Shown here: piece after piece, positions 1-8,363 of the stretch
Layout of the letters: every line of letters begins with the position of its first letter
Position numbering within the stretch: position 1 is the first letter of the stretch
Source of the DNA: Paenibacillus sp. FSL H7-0357
GTDB taxonomy: Bacteria; Bacillota; Bacilli; Paenibacillales; Paenibacillaceae
Length of the DNA: 64,000 nucleotides
Assembly (NCBI RefSeq): GCF_000758525.1
Contig: NZ_CP009241.1
Span: 7,297,501 to 7,361,500, forward strand
Reading direction: 5' to 3'
The notes under the pieces: generated by a model
Seen by the model: the letters and a program-made list of their open reading frames with translations, nothing else
Databases searched by the model: none
Told to the model about the DNA's origin: nothing
Position numbers and translations under genes: made by a program

Positions 1-390
1 GAGCAAGCCGATCACGAGTCCTATAGACTTGGACAGTCCCGGCTTCTCCTGTTGCGTTCCCCAAGCAGCAAGTGCAGCGAACATCGGTGTGGTGGCATTG
101 AGGATGGCTGCCAGCGAAGCGCTAAGGTGCAGCTCGGCCATGCAGATCAGTGTGAAGGGCAGCGCGGCATTAATGGAGCCCAGCACAAGGAACTGCTTCC
201 AATGCTGCCAGATCCCCAGCTTCCGCTTGGTGACCGCTGCAAAGAGCAGCAAGGTTGCTGCTGCCAGCGTAACGCGCAGCTCTGTCGTAACAACAGGCCC
301 CAATTCGGGAGAAGCAATTCTCATAAACAGAAAGGAAGCGCCCCAGGAAAAGGCCAACAGCAAAAGAATGGAGAAATCCTTACGGCTCAT
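1..390 (-). CDS. EamA/DMT-family exporter, N-terminal part (runs off the window)
   Basis: Partial gene: 130 codons are visible from the ATG at 390, and the 3' end lies beyond base 1. The protein starts MSRKDFSILLLLAFSWGASF and continues with hydrophobic helices and the polar motifs typical of the first EamA repeat of drug/metabolite transporters (10-TM inner-membrane exporters of amino acids, metabolites or drugs). The start codon overlaps the stop of the upstream MFS gene in an ATGA arrangement, so the two are almost certainly co-translated and may form one efflux operon. The substrate cannot be told from the sequence. Confidence 0.8.
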   Translation of the reverse strand, partial: MSRKDFSILLLLAFSWGASFLFMRIASPELGPVVTTELRVTLAAATLLLFAAVTKRKLGIWQHWKQFLVLGSINAALPFTLICMAELHLSASLAAILNATTPMFAALAAWGTQQEKPGLSKSIGLVIGLL

Positions 391-1619
391 TTCTTCTCCC
401 CTCTCTTGCAGAGCAGCAGATAGGACAGGATAGAACAAACCCCGGCACCCGCGATCACGATCGCCATCGGCAGCGCCGTTTCGTCACCCCCAAGGCCGAC
501 CAGCGGAGCGACACAGCCGCCAAGCAGCAGCGGCAGCAGACCCAGCAGCGCTGAAGCGCTGCCTGCGGTTTCTCCCTGATCCTGCATCGCCAGCGAGAAG
601 CTGGTAGTGCCCACCATTCCCACACTGGAAACCACAGCGAACAGGCAGATCAGGATGGGAAGGAGACCGCCTCCCGCCAGAATAGTGATCAGCAGCACAA
701 CACCTCCCAGTGTGCAGAGCAGGAGGCCGCTGGCCAGCAGCTTCGCTTCGCCCAGCCGTCCGGACAATCTTCCGGCAATCTGGCCGGACATAATAATCCC
801 CAGCCCGTTAACGGCAAAGATCAGACTGTACATTTGCGGAGACACTCCAAAAATATTTTGCAGCACAAATGAAGAGCCGGAAATATAAGCGAACATCGCC
901 GCTGTAACAAACCCTTGAGAGAGTGCATAACCTATAAACTTCCTGTTGCGGAGCAGATCACGGAAGGTGCGCAGCGTGCCTAACAGCCCGCTTTTTACGC
1001 GCCGCTCCTTCGGCAGCGTCTCCGGCAGCCGCAGCAGAATGGTGGCGCAAAAGAGCAGCCCGGCTGCAAATAATACAATGAATACGCCCTGCCAGGTCGT
1101 TATTCTCAGCAGCTGCCCGCCGATAACGGGAGCGAATATGGGCCCCAGACCATTGACGATCATCAGCAGCGAGAAAAACTTCGTGAGTTCGGAGCCGCTG
1201 TACAGATCGCGGACCGCCGCCCGGGAGATGACCACCCCTACCGAGCCGGCCAGGCCCTGGATAAAGCGCAGCCCGACCAACAGCCCGATCGAGGGGCTGA
1301 AGGCGCAGAGCAGCGAGGATACCGCATAAATCAGCATGCCGATGAGCAGCGGACGGCGGCGCCCGTGGACATCACTCAGAGGCCCTGCCACAAGCTGCCC
1401 CAAGGCCAGCCCCAGCAAAAAGAAGGTCAGACTGAGCTGTACCAGCGCTGCGCTGGTGCCGAAATGTTCGCCAAGCGCGGGAAGCGCAGGCAAATACATA
1501 TCGATGGACAGCGGACCAATGGTGGCAATAGCCCCCAGAATGACAGCAAGCTGAAGCCGCTGTTTCCGCGATGGGCCTTCTGCGGCCAGCGAATTCTTAT
1601 CGTTTTGTATTTTGATCAT
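387..1619 (-). CDS. Bcr/CflA-family multidrug efflux MFS transporter
   Basis: A 410-residue major facilitator, the usual length for the Bcr/CflA drug:H+ antiporter subfamily. The start of TM1 reads PLSIDMYLPALP, a hallmark of Bcr/CflA proteins, and the TM2-3 loop carries MFS motif A (GPLSDVHGRRRPLL, about residues 79-92). Twelve hydrophobic segments are apparent. Likely role: proton-driven export of drugs from the cytoplasmic membrane; bicyclomycin, chloramphenicol or sulfonamide are family substrates, but the actual substrate is unknown. It is followed with a 4-base overlap by an EamA exporter. No strong Shine-Dalgarno lies close to the ATG at 1619, so the exact start is less certain than the family. 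Confidence 0.85.
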   Translation of the reverse strand: MIKIQNDKNSLAAEGPSRKQRLQLAVILGAIATIGPLSIDMYLPALPALGEHFGTSAALVQLSLTFFLLGLALGQLVAGPLSDVHGRRRPLLIGMLIYAVSSLLCAFSPSIGLLVGLRFIQGLAGSVGVVISRAAVRDLYSGSELTKFFSLLMIVNGLGPIFAPVIGGQLLRITTWQGVFIVLFAAGLLFCATILLRLPETLPKERRVKSGLLGTLRTFRDLLRNRKFIGYALSQGFVTAAMFAYISGSSFVLQNIFGVSPQMYSLIFAVNGLGIIMSGQIAGRLSGRLGEAKLLASGLLLCTLGGVVLLITILAGGGLLPILICLFAVVSSVGMVGTTSFSLAMQDQGETAGSASALLGLLPLLLGGCVAPLVGLGGDETALPMAIVIAGAGVCSILSYLLLCKRGEKK

Positions 1620-1783
1620 GGTAAATTATTGTCAACCTTTCCGCAGCAGGCCTCAGGCCAGTTTTTTTGTATTCTTCATACTACCTGATGCGGGGCATGT
1701 TGTTCAATGTTTTTCCCTATTTATCCCATTGAACTTTCAGTGCATGTACAGGTCGCCCGTCCATAGTGATAGGCAGTCCTGCA

Positions 1784-2623
1784 TTATCTATGTACCTCAG
1801 AAGCAACGGCTTTCCGGTGCGGGTTGTATTCGGCGTAGGCTCCGGTTATGTGTCTGTAATCCAGCGGGGCATCCTCGATGATCGCTTTGCGTTTGGCTTT
1901 CAATACAATTTGCTCGATATCAGCAAGGCTGCAGCCCGCCAGCAGTTCAGCCATCCGGCGGGACAGCTCCTGCGCCTCCGGTTCAGAACCGACAAACAGC
2001 CCAATATACTGAAGCCGGTCTTCCTCCGTCGGCAGCGAATACGTCATTTTCGTATCAAACCGCCGCCACACCGCAGGGTCCAACTCTTCCTCCAGGTTGG
2101 TAGCGGCGACAAAAATACTTTCGCCATGAAACTCATCCAGGCATTGCAGCAGCGTGTTGACCACCCGTGCCATCTCCTTCACCTCATCGCCGGAATCACG
2201 CATTCGGCCTAGCACATCGAATTCGTCCAGAAACAGCACACAAGGTGCAGCATTGGCATAGTCAAATACCTTCCGCACATTGCTTCCGGTCTCACCAAGA
2301 TGGCTGTGAATAATCGTATCCAGGCGGACCAGAACAAGCGGAAGCTCCAGGCGGTGCGCGATATAAAATGCGGTCAGCGTTTTGCCGGTGCCGGGAGGAC
2401 CGAACATCACCATTTTGCTCGGCATAGGCACATCCTCCGCCTCAAATCTTTCTTTCATGCCCTGGATCGTAATAAATTCATCCACAATGGCCCGGTTGAC
2501 CCCATTCAGAATGATGCGCCGCACCTTGCGCCCGCATTCCTTTGGTGTATATACGGTTGCCATATCCAATCCCTTGGCCCGGGGCAGCCGGGCGGGGTTG
2601 CTGTTCTTTTTGCTGCTGTTCAC
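1784..2623 (-). CDS. AAA-family ATPase (FtsH/spastin-like module, stand-alone)
   Basis: A 279-residue single-domain AAA+ ATPase. Visible motifs, numbered from the chosen start: Walker A GPPGTGKT at 75-82, Walker B VLFLDEFD at 129-136, sensor-1 Asn in AATN near 176, and a paired Arg (RR) near 187-188 as arginine finger, followed by a small alpha-helical lid. There is no protease or membrane domain, so it is not FtsH itself; it resembles the lone AAA proteins that remodel or unfold a partner. The start is a GTG at 2623, because AAGGAG lies 10 bases upstream, whereas the ATG at 2665 has no ribosome binding site. It has no obvious operon partner. Its biological target is unknown. Confidence 0.75.
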   Translation of the reverse strand: MNSSKKNSNPARLPRAKGLDMATVYTPKECGRKVRRIILNGVNRAIVDEFITIQGMKERFEAEDVPMPSKMVMFGPPGTGKTLTAFYIAHRLELPLVLVRLDTIIHSHLGETGSNVRKVFDYANAAPCVLFLDEFDVLGRMRDSGDEVKEMARVVNTLLQCLDEFHGESIFVAATNLEEELDPAVWRRFDTKMTYSLPTEEDRLQYIGLFVGSEPEAQELSRRMAELLAGCSLADIEQIVLKAKRKAIIEDAPLDYRHITGAYAEYNPHRKAVASEVHR

Positions 2624-2836
2624 GTTGGGTAGACTCCTTACATTCATGATATTAAATAGTAACAATTACGATTAAAGTCCATCGTACCAAAAACCGGAGG
2701 AATTTGCTACACCCTATGGCTATCTGCAGGCAAAAACCAGAACGCTGCCGGAGGATTAGATGGATTTAAACAGAAATAAAGGGACGCACGTGTGTGCGTC
2801 CGTGTCCGGAAAGTGTATTCCTGGCTCTCAGCATAA

Positions 2837-2907
2837 ACGGACCGAGTTGCACTTATTTTGGGCTTTTAGCCTGTTACAGTAGGGAAACGGACTCCAGTGC
2901 AGTTATT
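2837..2907 (+). repeat. Two copies of a short dispersed motif (ACGGACC..TGCACTTATT type)
   Basis: Copy a (2837-2857) reads ACGGACCGAGTTGCACTTAT plus T; copy b (2887-2907) begins ACGGACTCCAGTGCAGTTAT. They sit in the same orientation, 50 bases apart, in non-coding DNA. Two further copies in opposite orientations occur at 41128-41206. Function unknown. Confidence 0.45.
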
Positions 2908-3142
2908 TCTCCCTGATGGCCGTTTTTAGATAGAATGCAGAGCAGATAAGGTCCACTGGATCCGAAAAAGAAAATAAACAGGGGTTTTACTCTCCTTAGC
3001 GTCTCCTGAGTCCGGTACGAGTAAACGAACCCGCTGAGGGCTTTTAAGGGACCCTATTTCTGTACTAAATCCCTGCTTCCCCAGAGCCCTTCCAGTTTGA
3101 AGACATGCTCTAGCAGGCTGGCTTGCGCAATATCATGACAGC

Positions 3143-3206
3143 AAAAACCGCCCGCAGGAGCTTCTAAGCGACATTACGTCACTTATCAGCGGCCCCGCAG
3201 GCGGTT
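3143..3206 (-). terminator. Intrinsic terminator after the mhq-type operon
   Basis: On the minus strand, the arm at 3206-3197 pairs with the arm at 3155-3146 (9 of 10 pairs, AACCGCC core), with a run of five T immediately after at 3147-3143. It lies about 20 bases past the stop of the hydrolase gene, as expected for the end of the operon. Confidence 0.6.
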
Positions 3207-3227
3207 GTAGTTGTAGCCTTCCTGAAA

Positions 3228-3836
3228 TTATTTGCTGTTCCGGTTCAGCCAATCACGGGCTGCTTCAGCCTCGGCCGCGCTCAGGCGGTGCCCCTGATTA
3301 CCCCAGTGGGAGGTAACTTCAGCCCCCGCCCCCTGCAGCAGCTGCTCCAGCTCCCGCGTTTCTTCTGCCCGGATCAGCGGATCATTGGTGCCTGCACCGA
3401 TGAAGACCGAAACGCCGTTAAGCGAAGGGATCGCAAGCCCCCGGAGCGGCACCATCGGATGCAGCAGCACTGCCGAACGGAACAGGTTTCCGTAATGAAA
3501 TAGCAGGCTGCCGGCGATATTCGCTCCATTGGAGTAGCCGACGGCTACGAGATTGTCTGCATCGAAACCGTACTGCGCCGCAGCTACATCCAGGAACTGC
3601 TTCAGCTCATGGGTGCGGAAGATCAGGTCCTCTTCATCAAAGACACCTTCAGCCAGACGGCGGAAGTAACGCGGCATGCCGTTCTCCAGCACATTTCCCC
3701 GGATACCCAGTACAGAAGCGCCGGGAGCCAGCAGCTCCGCCAGCGGCAGCAAATCCTGCTCGTTTCCACCTGTGCCATGGAATAATACTAGTGTTGGTTG
3801 GTTGGCGTCTGTTCCTTTGCGATAAACATGAATCAT
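3228..3836 (-). CDS. mhqD: Alpha/beta hydrolase (phospholipase/carboxylesterase family, MhqD-like)
   Basis: A 202-residue serine hydrolase. The nucleophile elbow GYSNGA puts Ser at 102, with Asp152 in GTNDPL and His183 in QGHRLS completing the triad; HGTGGNE near residue 20 gives the oxyanion region. Length and motifs match B. subtilis MhqD. In that species MhqD works with a ring-cleaving dioxygenase in the MhqR regulon, which protects against catechols, methylhydroquinone and quinone electrophiles; the probable role is hydrolysis of ring-cleavage or ester products in the cytosol. Here its ATG overlaps the dioxygenase stop by four bases (ATGA). The symbol rests on operon context as well as sequence. 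Confidence 0.8.
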   Translation of the reverse strand: MIHVYRKGTDANQPTLVLFHGTGGNEQDLLPLAELLAPGASVLGIRGNVLENGMPRYFRRLAEGVFDEEDLIFRTHELKQFLDVAAAQYGFDADNLVAVGYSNGANIAGSLLFHYGNLFRSAVLLHPMVPLRGLAIPSLNGVSVFIGAGTNDPLIRAEETRELEQLLQGAGAEVTSHWGNQGHRLSAAEAEAARDWLNRNSK

Positions 3837-4783
3837 CCCTGCTTCACCTCAATTTCCCGGATTTCAAAAGGGCTCAAATTCTCTTCGATCAGGGCACGGT
3901 GCGGTTCAAACCATGCCGGAAGCATCAGCTTCTGGCCCAGCGCATCCGGAGCCTCGTCATTGGCGAACCCTGGAGGATCGGTAGCAATCTCGAACAGGAT
4001 TCCGCCTTCTTCACGGAAGTAGATGGCATTGAAGTATTGGCGGTCCTGTACCGGAGTGGGCTGGTAGCCGTGGCTTTGCACATGGCGTCCCCATTCCAGC
4101 TGCTCGGCATCATCTTTAGCGCGCCAGGCGATATGATGAACGGTTCCCGAGCCTCCGGCTCCTTGCGGCACCGGCGAGTCTTTAAGATCAATAATGTTGC
4201 CGAGATCGGCAGTAGAGCCGTAACGGATATAACCGTCTCCCTTGGCGATCAGCTCCATTCCGAGTGTACGGGTAAGTGTATCAGCTGTTTTTTCGGGATT
4301 TGTACTGTAGAGCACAGCCCCGCCAAAACCTTTAATGGCATGCTCCGCAGTCACTCCGGCAAAGGACCAGGTACTCCGCGGACCTGCTTCGCGTTCCACC
4401 AGCTCAATCCGCAGTCCATCGTAATCGCTGAAAGACAGGTAAGACTCAGAGATCCGGGTTACATGGGTAACCGGAATCTGATATGCGGCAAGCCGCTGCT
4501 CCCAGAAAGCCATCGAACCAACCGGAATCGCGTAAGTGGTTACGCCAACCTGCCCGCCGCCAATCCGGCCTTTGCGCCCTGTCGACCAAGGAAAGAAGGT
4601 AATAATGGTGCCCGGTGCACCCTGCTCATTCCCGAAATAGAGGTGGTAAACCTCGGGGGCGTCAAAGTTAATTGTCTTTTTTACAAGCCGCAGGCCGAGA
4701 ATTCCGGCATAGAAATCGGCATTACGCTGAGCATCTCCGACAAAAGCTGTAATATGGTGAATCCCTGCAGTTTGAAGTGTCAT
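3833..4783 (-). CDS. mhqO: Ring-cleaving dioxygenase, glyoxalase/VOC fold (MhqO/MhqE/MhqA-like)
   Basis: A 316-residue protein with two vicinal-oxygen-chelate halves. The first half opens GIHHITAF (His ligand near residue 9-10); the second carries the metal-binding GTVHHIAW and the terminal Glu in ILFEIATDPPGF. These are signatures of the MhqO/MhqE family of metal-dependent dioxygenases that open quinone or hydroquinone rings. AGGGAG precedes the ATG at 4783. It lies between a DoxX gene and the hydrolase, the same neighbourhood as in the MhqR regulon (mhqNOP, mhqED). Whether it is closer to MhqO, MhqE or MhqA cannot be told without an alignment, so the symbol is tentative. Confidence 0.85.
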   Translation of the reverse strand: MTLQTAGIHHITAFVGDAQRNADFYAGILGLRLVKKTINFDAPEVYHLYFGNEQGAPGTIITFFPWSTGRKGRIGGGQVGVTTYAIPVGSMAFWEQRLAAYQIPVTHVTRISESYLSFSDYDGLRIELVEREAGPRSTWSFAGVTAEHAIKGFGGAVLYSTNPEKTADTLTRTLGMELIAKGDGYIRYGSTADLGNIIDLKDSPVPQGAGGSGTVHHIAWRAKDDAEQLEWGRHVQSHGYQPTPVQDRQYFNAIYFREEGGILFEIATDPPGFANDEAPDALGQKLMLPAWFEPHRALIEENLSPFEIREIEVKQG

Positions 4784-4855
4784 TATAAGTCATCTCCCTA
4801 AGGTTTTTTTTAGATGATAAGTTTGAATAGATGAACATCTGGCGTATAATCCGAT

Positions 4856-5257
4856 TTAGTTAAAAAACAGGGCATCCAGCGAAATCGAACCTGCTCCGGT
4901 CAAAGCCACACCTACTGCGACTACGAGCACCGTTAATGGAAACTCGATTCCGTTGGCCGTCGACCAAAATCCGTTCGGAGCATGAACCTTGATAATCGCG
5001 CCGAGCATCGTTGCGGCAATCAATACTGCGGCTACAGGAGTCAGGAGTCCGGCTGCGAACAGCAAGCCTCCGACAAGCTCCAGCATTCCTGCCAGCACGG
5101 CCATCGCGACCCCCGGCTTAATGCCGATGGATTCCATCCAGCCGCCCGTGCCCTTTGGACCGTATCCTCCGAACCAGCCAAACAGCTTCTGTGCCCCATG
5201 TCCGATAAAAGCAATCCCGATCACCAATCTTATCAATAACAACCCTACACTAACCAT
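4856..5257 (-). CDS. mhqP: DoxX-family membrane protein (MhqP-like)
   Basis: A 133-residue protein with four predicted membrane helices, starting MVSVGLLLIRLVIGIAFIGHG and containing the GAQKLFGWFGG loop characteristic of the DoxX family. In B. subtilis the DoxX protein MhqP (formerly YdfP) belongs to the mhqNOP operon; its biochemical role is unsettled, though DoxX proteins are thought to link to quinone or thiol redox chemistry in the membrane. GGAGAGG precedes the ATG. It is the first gene of this operon and sits directly behind a promoter overlapped by an 18-base operator (5289-5306). Confidence 0.85.
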   Translation of the reverse strand: MVSVGLLLIRLVIGIAFIGHGAQKLFGWFGGYGPKGTGGWMESIGIKPGVAMAVLAGMLELVGGLLFAAGLLTPVAAVLIAATMLGAIIKVHAPNGFWSTANGIEFPLTVLVVAVGVALTGAGSISLDALFFN

Positions 5258-5288
5258 TTTATACCCTCTCCATTCTCTTGAATTTAAT

Positions 5289-5329
5289 TATCTTAACCTT
5301 AAGATATTAGCTAAAAAAATATAGTTGAA
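5289..5329 (-). promoter_or_regulatory. Promoter and MhqR-type operator of the mhqP-mhqO-mhqD operon
   Basis: On the minus strand a -35 TTCAAC (5329-5324) and a -10 TATCTT (5306-5301) are separated by 17 bases. A perfect inverted repeat TATCTTAA-CC-TTAAGATA (5289-5306, plus-strand reading) covers the -10 and the start site, so a bound repressor would block RNA polymerase. The same sequence type recurs at the regulator's own promoter, which supports its being the operator. Confidence 0.75.
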
Positions 5330-5404
5330 CCTTGTACTTGCTGCTGGCCTGGTAAACGCTGATAAGCAAGCTTCCCGCCCCGTTCTTAGGAGAACGCCGC
5401 TAAC

Positions 5405-5875
5405 CTAAATGCCTTTACCAAGCTTCTTTAGTAATTCTATTGCCTGTTCCTTCTCCTCCTGATTCAAACCGCCCATCATCCCGTGAATAGAAGAAACATG
5501 GCGGGGGAAAATATCGTCAAACAGCTCGCGGCCCGCTTCGGTAATCTCCGCATAAGTTACGCGCCGGTCATCGCTGCAGGGAACGCGCTTCAGCAGTCCT
5601 CTCTTCTCCAGCTTGTCGATATTGTAAGTGATGCTCCCGCTGGTAACGAGAATCTTCTCTCCGATCTGCTGCAGCGGAATCCGCGTTCTATGATAGAGCA
5701 CCTCGAGGATCATAAACTCGGCAGAAGCTAAACCATGGCTCTTCATATCCTTTACTGCCAGATCCATCAGGCTCTTATAAGCTTTGGACAAGACCACGAA
5801 CAATTTCAGTGATGAAGCCTGCTCCTGATCCGATGCGCCAGCCGTCTTGCTGATCAACTCATTGTAGTCACTCAT
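5405..5875 (-). CDS. mhqR: MarR-family repressor (MhqR-like)
   Basis: A 156-residue winged-helix regulator. The recognition helix region reads QQIGEKILVTSGSITYNIDKLEKRG and the wing DDRRVTYAEIT, both typical of MarR proteins. The start is the ATG at 5875, which has GGAGGTG seven bases upstream; an in-frame ATG at 5902 has no ribosome binding site and abuts the operator. By synteny it is the counterpart of B. subtilis MhqR, which represses dioxygenase, hydrolase and DoxX genes until quinone-like electrophiles appear. It probably represses both the adjacent mhqPOD operon and itself, since matching operators are found at both promoters. Confidence 0.8.
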   Translation of the reverse strand: MSDYNELISKTAGASDQEQASSLKLFVVLSKAYKSLMDLAVKDMKSHGLASAEFMILEVLYHRTRIPLQQIGEKILVTSGSITYNIDKLEKRGLLKRVPCSDDRRVTYAEITEAGRELFDDIFPRHVSSIHGMMGGLNQEEKEQAIELLKKLGKGI

Positions 5876-5903
5876 ATTGTACACCTCCAATGCTTTCGGC
5901 ATT

Positions 5904-5965
5904 TATCTTTAAGTTAATTATCTTTAAGTTAAGATAAATATAATCCTGCGCGGGAAATTTGTCAA
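5904..5965 (-). promoter_or_regulatory. mhqR promoter with tandem operator half-sites
   Basis: On the minus strand, a consensus -35 TTGACA (5965-5960), a 17-base spacer and -10 TATATT (5942-5937). Directly next to the -10 lies TATCTTTAAGTTAAGATA (5919-5936, one mismatch from a perfect dyad), followed by a partial copy TATCTTTAAGTTAA (5904-5917). The match to the operator at 5289-5306 points to autorepression. Confidence 0.75.
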
Positions 5966-5986
5966 CAGTTTTTATTTCCTTCAAAT

Positions 5987-6871
5987 CTATAAAACAATCT
6001 TGATCTGCAGATGATCTCCTATTAACTCGGCACTGACCGTTCCGCGTAATTTATCTGTCAGTATTTTGACTATCGACAATCCTAATCCTGTACTTCCCGC
6101 GCTTCGTGATACATCTGAAGTATAGAAGCGGTCAAATAACCGCGCCGGATTAATGTCTTGTGAACTGGATATTGCATTTGTCAAAATCAATTCTGTTCTA
6201 CCATTATTCAGAAGGGTGATCCTGATATCACTCATGGCATACCGCGCCGCATTGTCGAGCAAATTCTGTAAAATACGCCGCAGCATCTCTTCGTCAGTCC
6301 AAACAAATACGCTTTCTTCCGGGAGTGATATCTGCGGATGCAAGCCCCTCTGCTCAAACATCGTTGCACATTCTGCAACGGTATCCATGATTACATTAGA
6401 GTAATTAACATTTCGAAACTCCGGTTGAATATGCTCTGAATCAAGTACAGCCAATTCATAAAATGACTTGATCAAGGTTTGTAAATGATTTGCTTTTCGT
6501 AAAGTAATGACGATTTGCTCACGCTGCTCTAAAGTTACATGTCCTTTTTGCAAAAGCTGAAGGTAGCCGATCATTGAGGTTAGCGGTGTCCGCAGATCGT
6601 GCGAGATATTCGCTATGGATTCTTTCAAGTGTTTTCCGCTTCTGATCATATTAAACCGAAGTTCGCGCTGCTTGGTCAGATTCTTATTAATTTCTGCAGC
6701 CAGCAGGGTGACATCCTTATCAATCAATGAAATGTCCAGCTTCTTATCCATATTTCCGGCTGACAATTCTATCAATTGTTTTGTGATATTGCGTATTTGC
6801 TTTCTAAGCGAAAAGAGGCGGAACATAAGTGTTACAAGCATTATCGCTAATAGGATAATAATATACAGCAT
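5987..6871 (-). CDS. Sensor histidine kinase without an extracellular sensor domain
   Basis: A 294-residue kinase. There is one N-terminal membrane helix (about residues 2-20) with almost no extracytoplasmic part, then a short linker, the phosphorylated His91 in ISHDLRTPLTSM, the N box NLLDNAARYA and the G box GSTGLGLSIVKIL. Kinases this short, encoded with an ABC exporter, usually read the state of the transporter rather than bind a ligand themselves. It is the last gene of a minus-strand unit: response regulator, ATPase, two permeases, kinase. Likely partner: the OmpR-type regulator at 9439-10128. Confidence 0.85.
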   Translation of the reverse strand: MLYIIILLAIMLVTLMFRLFSLRKQIRNITKQLIELSAGNMDKKLDISLIDKDVTLLAAEINKNLTKQRELRFNMIRSGKHLKESIANISHDLRTPLTSMIGYLQLLQKGHVTLEQREQIVITLRKANHLQTLIKSFYELAVLDSEHIQPEFRNVNYSNVIMDTVAECATMFEQRGLHPQISLPEESVFVWTDEEMLRRILQNLLDNAARYAMSDIRITLLNNGRTELILTNAISSSQDINPARLFDRFYTSDVSRSAGSTGLGLSIVKILTDKLRGTVSAELIGDHLQIKIVL

Positions 6872-6897
6872 CTATTATAGCGCCTCTTTCCCCGTTT

Positions 6898-7644
6898 TTA
6901 TCTTAATTCACATGTATTGAATCTCTGAAATGAAAGTGAGATGAAAAAAAGCAGATATACCAGCCCTGAGAGTAAAATTTCTGAAACTTGTGCTGTGGAA
7001 AGCGAATAGGCCAATGATGTTCTAATTTGATTCATAGGTAAAAAACGCAACCAAGGCAACGAATCATACCACCCCATAGGTCCAGCATAGGCGATGCACA
7101 TGGCACTTACAAAAAGAACAATCATAGAGACAGAAACTGTTCTAGCCGAGTCCCGGAATATGAATGCAAAAAAAATGCAAACAGAAAACACCGCACTATT
7201 AAGTAATACAGAAAAACCAACCACACGCAGGATATACAATACATCATTATTCCAAGAGTCTCCCCATCCCAGCAAAAAAGACATTCTTATGCTTCCCACA
7301 ATGGGACTTATCAGCATTAAAATGTTGAAAACGGCTAAATAAATGAGACATTTACTAATAAAGATCTTTATTCTGGAATGGCCTGCTACAACCTCCAAAT
7401 GTATCGTACGATTGGTGAAATCCTGTCCAATCAGTAAAGCTGCGATAGCAGAGAACAAAACCAGCCAAATGGTGGAATCATAGACCATTGCAGTGAAGAT
7501 ACCTATAGCATCTACACGTGTAGTCAAATCGGCAACATAACCTTTGCTGGCGAATACTCCATAAATTATACATAGCAGCGAACAACCGATAAAAAATTTA
7601 TTATATTTTAAACGGTACCATTCCATTTGCATAAGATTATTCAT
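6898..7644 (-). CDS. ABC-2 type transporter permease (second permease)
   Basis: A 248-residue integral membrane protein with about six hydrophobic segments, beginning MNNLMQMEWYRLKYNKFFIG. The amphipathic start followed by FIGQDFTNRTIHLEVVAGHS-type loops is typical of ABC-2 permeases in bacitracin/lantibiotic exporter systems. The start at 7644 is chosen because AAGGGGGA lies just upstream; the open frame extends further but lacks a ribosome binding site there. It starts 11 bases after the first permease ends, so the two probably form a heterodimer with the ATPase encoded upstream. Confidence 0.8.
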   Translation of the reverse strand: MNNLMQMEWYRLKYNKFFIGCSLLCIIYGVFASKGYVADLTTRVDAIGIFTAMVYDSTIWLVLFSAIAALLIGQDFTNRTIHLEVVAGHSRIKIFISKCLIYLAVFNILMLISPIVGSIRMSFLLGWGDSWNNDVLYILRVVGFSVLLNSAVFSVCIFFAFIFRDSARTVSVSMIVLFVSAMCIAYAGPMGWYDSLPWLRFLPMNQIRTSLAYSLSTAQVSEILLSGLVYLLFFISLSFQRFNTCELR

Positions 7645-7655
7645 TGTATCCCCCT

Positions 7656-8363
7656 TTAATGTAACTCTGAACGATTGAAAATCTTGCTTGCAGCGAAACA
7701 CAAAACCGCAAGAAAAATCATCCCGACAAGCAGCGCTGCTCCTAATGATGAAGAATGCTCTATTAAAAGTCTCAACTGTCCCAAAGGAATAAACCTTGCA
7801 ATCTCTTTTGCATGTGGACCATTCAGCAGGAATATAGTTAGAAAATATAGCAACGCCGGGATTGATAATGTGTTCCCGACATCTTTGCATGTAAAGGCTA
7901 CTATTAGAGAAACTCCGCACATCGCAGCATTTAGTACAGCTGTTGTAAAAAATAAAGAAATTAGATAATCAAGATCTGACCAGAATGAAGAATGTCCCCA
8001 TCCGTGAATAAACGTGTTTATAGAAATGATCAGAACCGGTTGCATTAATAAAATGATGTTTGATCCGGCTATAAATACTATGGCTTTGCTAAAAAACACA
8101 TGATAGCGTTTATGCCCTGCACATATTGTCTGGTAAAGCGTATGGTCGGCAAGATCTTTTCCGATATAAAGGGCTCCGAATACACTTGTCAACAGCATTA
8201 ATATGGGTGCGTTATACAAAGATGCAAAGATACTTTCATACCCGCTTAGTCCCCCTTGATCAAGCATAAGGAAGCTTCCAAGGACTATTGACAGTCCCAG
8301 CAGGACGAAAAAACTTCTATCATGCTTCAGCTTGTACATTTCAGCTTTAATGAGACAATACAT
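7656..8363 (-). CDS. ABC-2 type transporter permease (first permease)
   Basis: A 235-residue membrane protein starting MYCLIKAEMYKLKHDRSFFV, with six apparent membrane helices and the LADHTLYQTICAGHKR loop seen in ABC-2 permeases. It is paralogous in layout to the next gene (both have the E-x-Y/W-K/R-LK opening and a '...T(I/L)...AGH' loop). The ATG at 8363 follows GGGGGAG and lies 17 bases inside the end of the ATPase gene, indicating translational coupling. Probable role: one half of the membrane pore of a peptide-antibiotic exporter or immunity transporter; the substrate is not known. Confidence 0.8.
   Translation of the reverse strand: MYCLIKAEMYKLKHDRSFFVLLGLSIVLGSFLMLDQGGLSGYESIFASLYNAPILMLLTSVFGALYIGKDLADHTLYQTICAGHKRYHVFFSKAIVFIAGSNIILLMQPVLIISINTFIHGWGHSSFWSDLDYLISLFFTTAVLNAAMCGVSLIVAFTCKDVGNTLSIPALLYFLTIFLLNGPHAKEIARFIPLGQLRLLIEHSSSLGAALLVGMIFLAVLCFAASKIFNRSELH

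Larger units (their letters stand above)
2624..3227. other. Intergenic region without a convincing gene
   Basis: About 600 bases with no supported coding frame. It holds a 20-base perfect hairpin (GGACGCAC-GTGT-GTGCGTCC, 2782-2801), two copies of a 21-base motif that recurs near 41.1 kb (see repeat entries), and the terminator of the hydrolase gene at 3143-3206. The rest has no clear promoter or structure. Confidence 0.5.

Noticed and set aside
1702..1734. GTTCAATG/CATTGAAC hairpin as terminator of the AAA gene
   Set aside because: Only eight pairs, AU-rich, and no T run after the stem on the minus strand.
3791..4801. A 336-codon plus-strand frame over the dioxygenase gene
   Set aside because: Antisense shadow of a gene with clear VOC-fold motifs and operon context.
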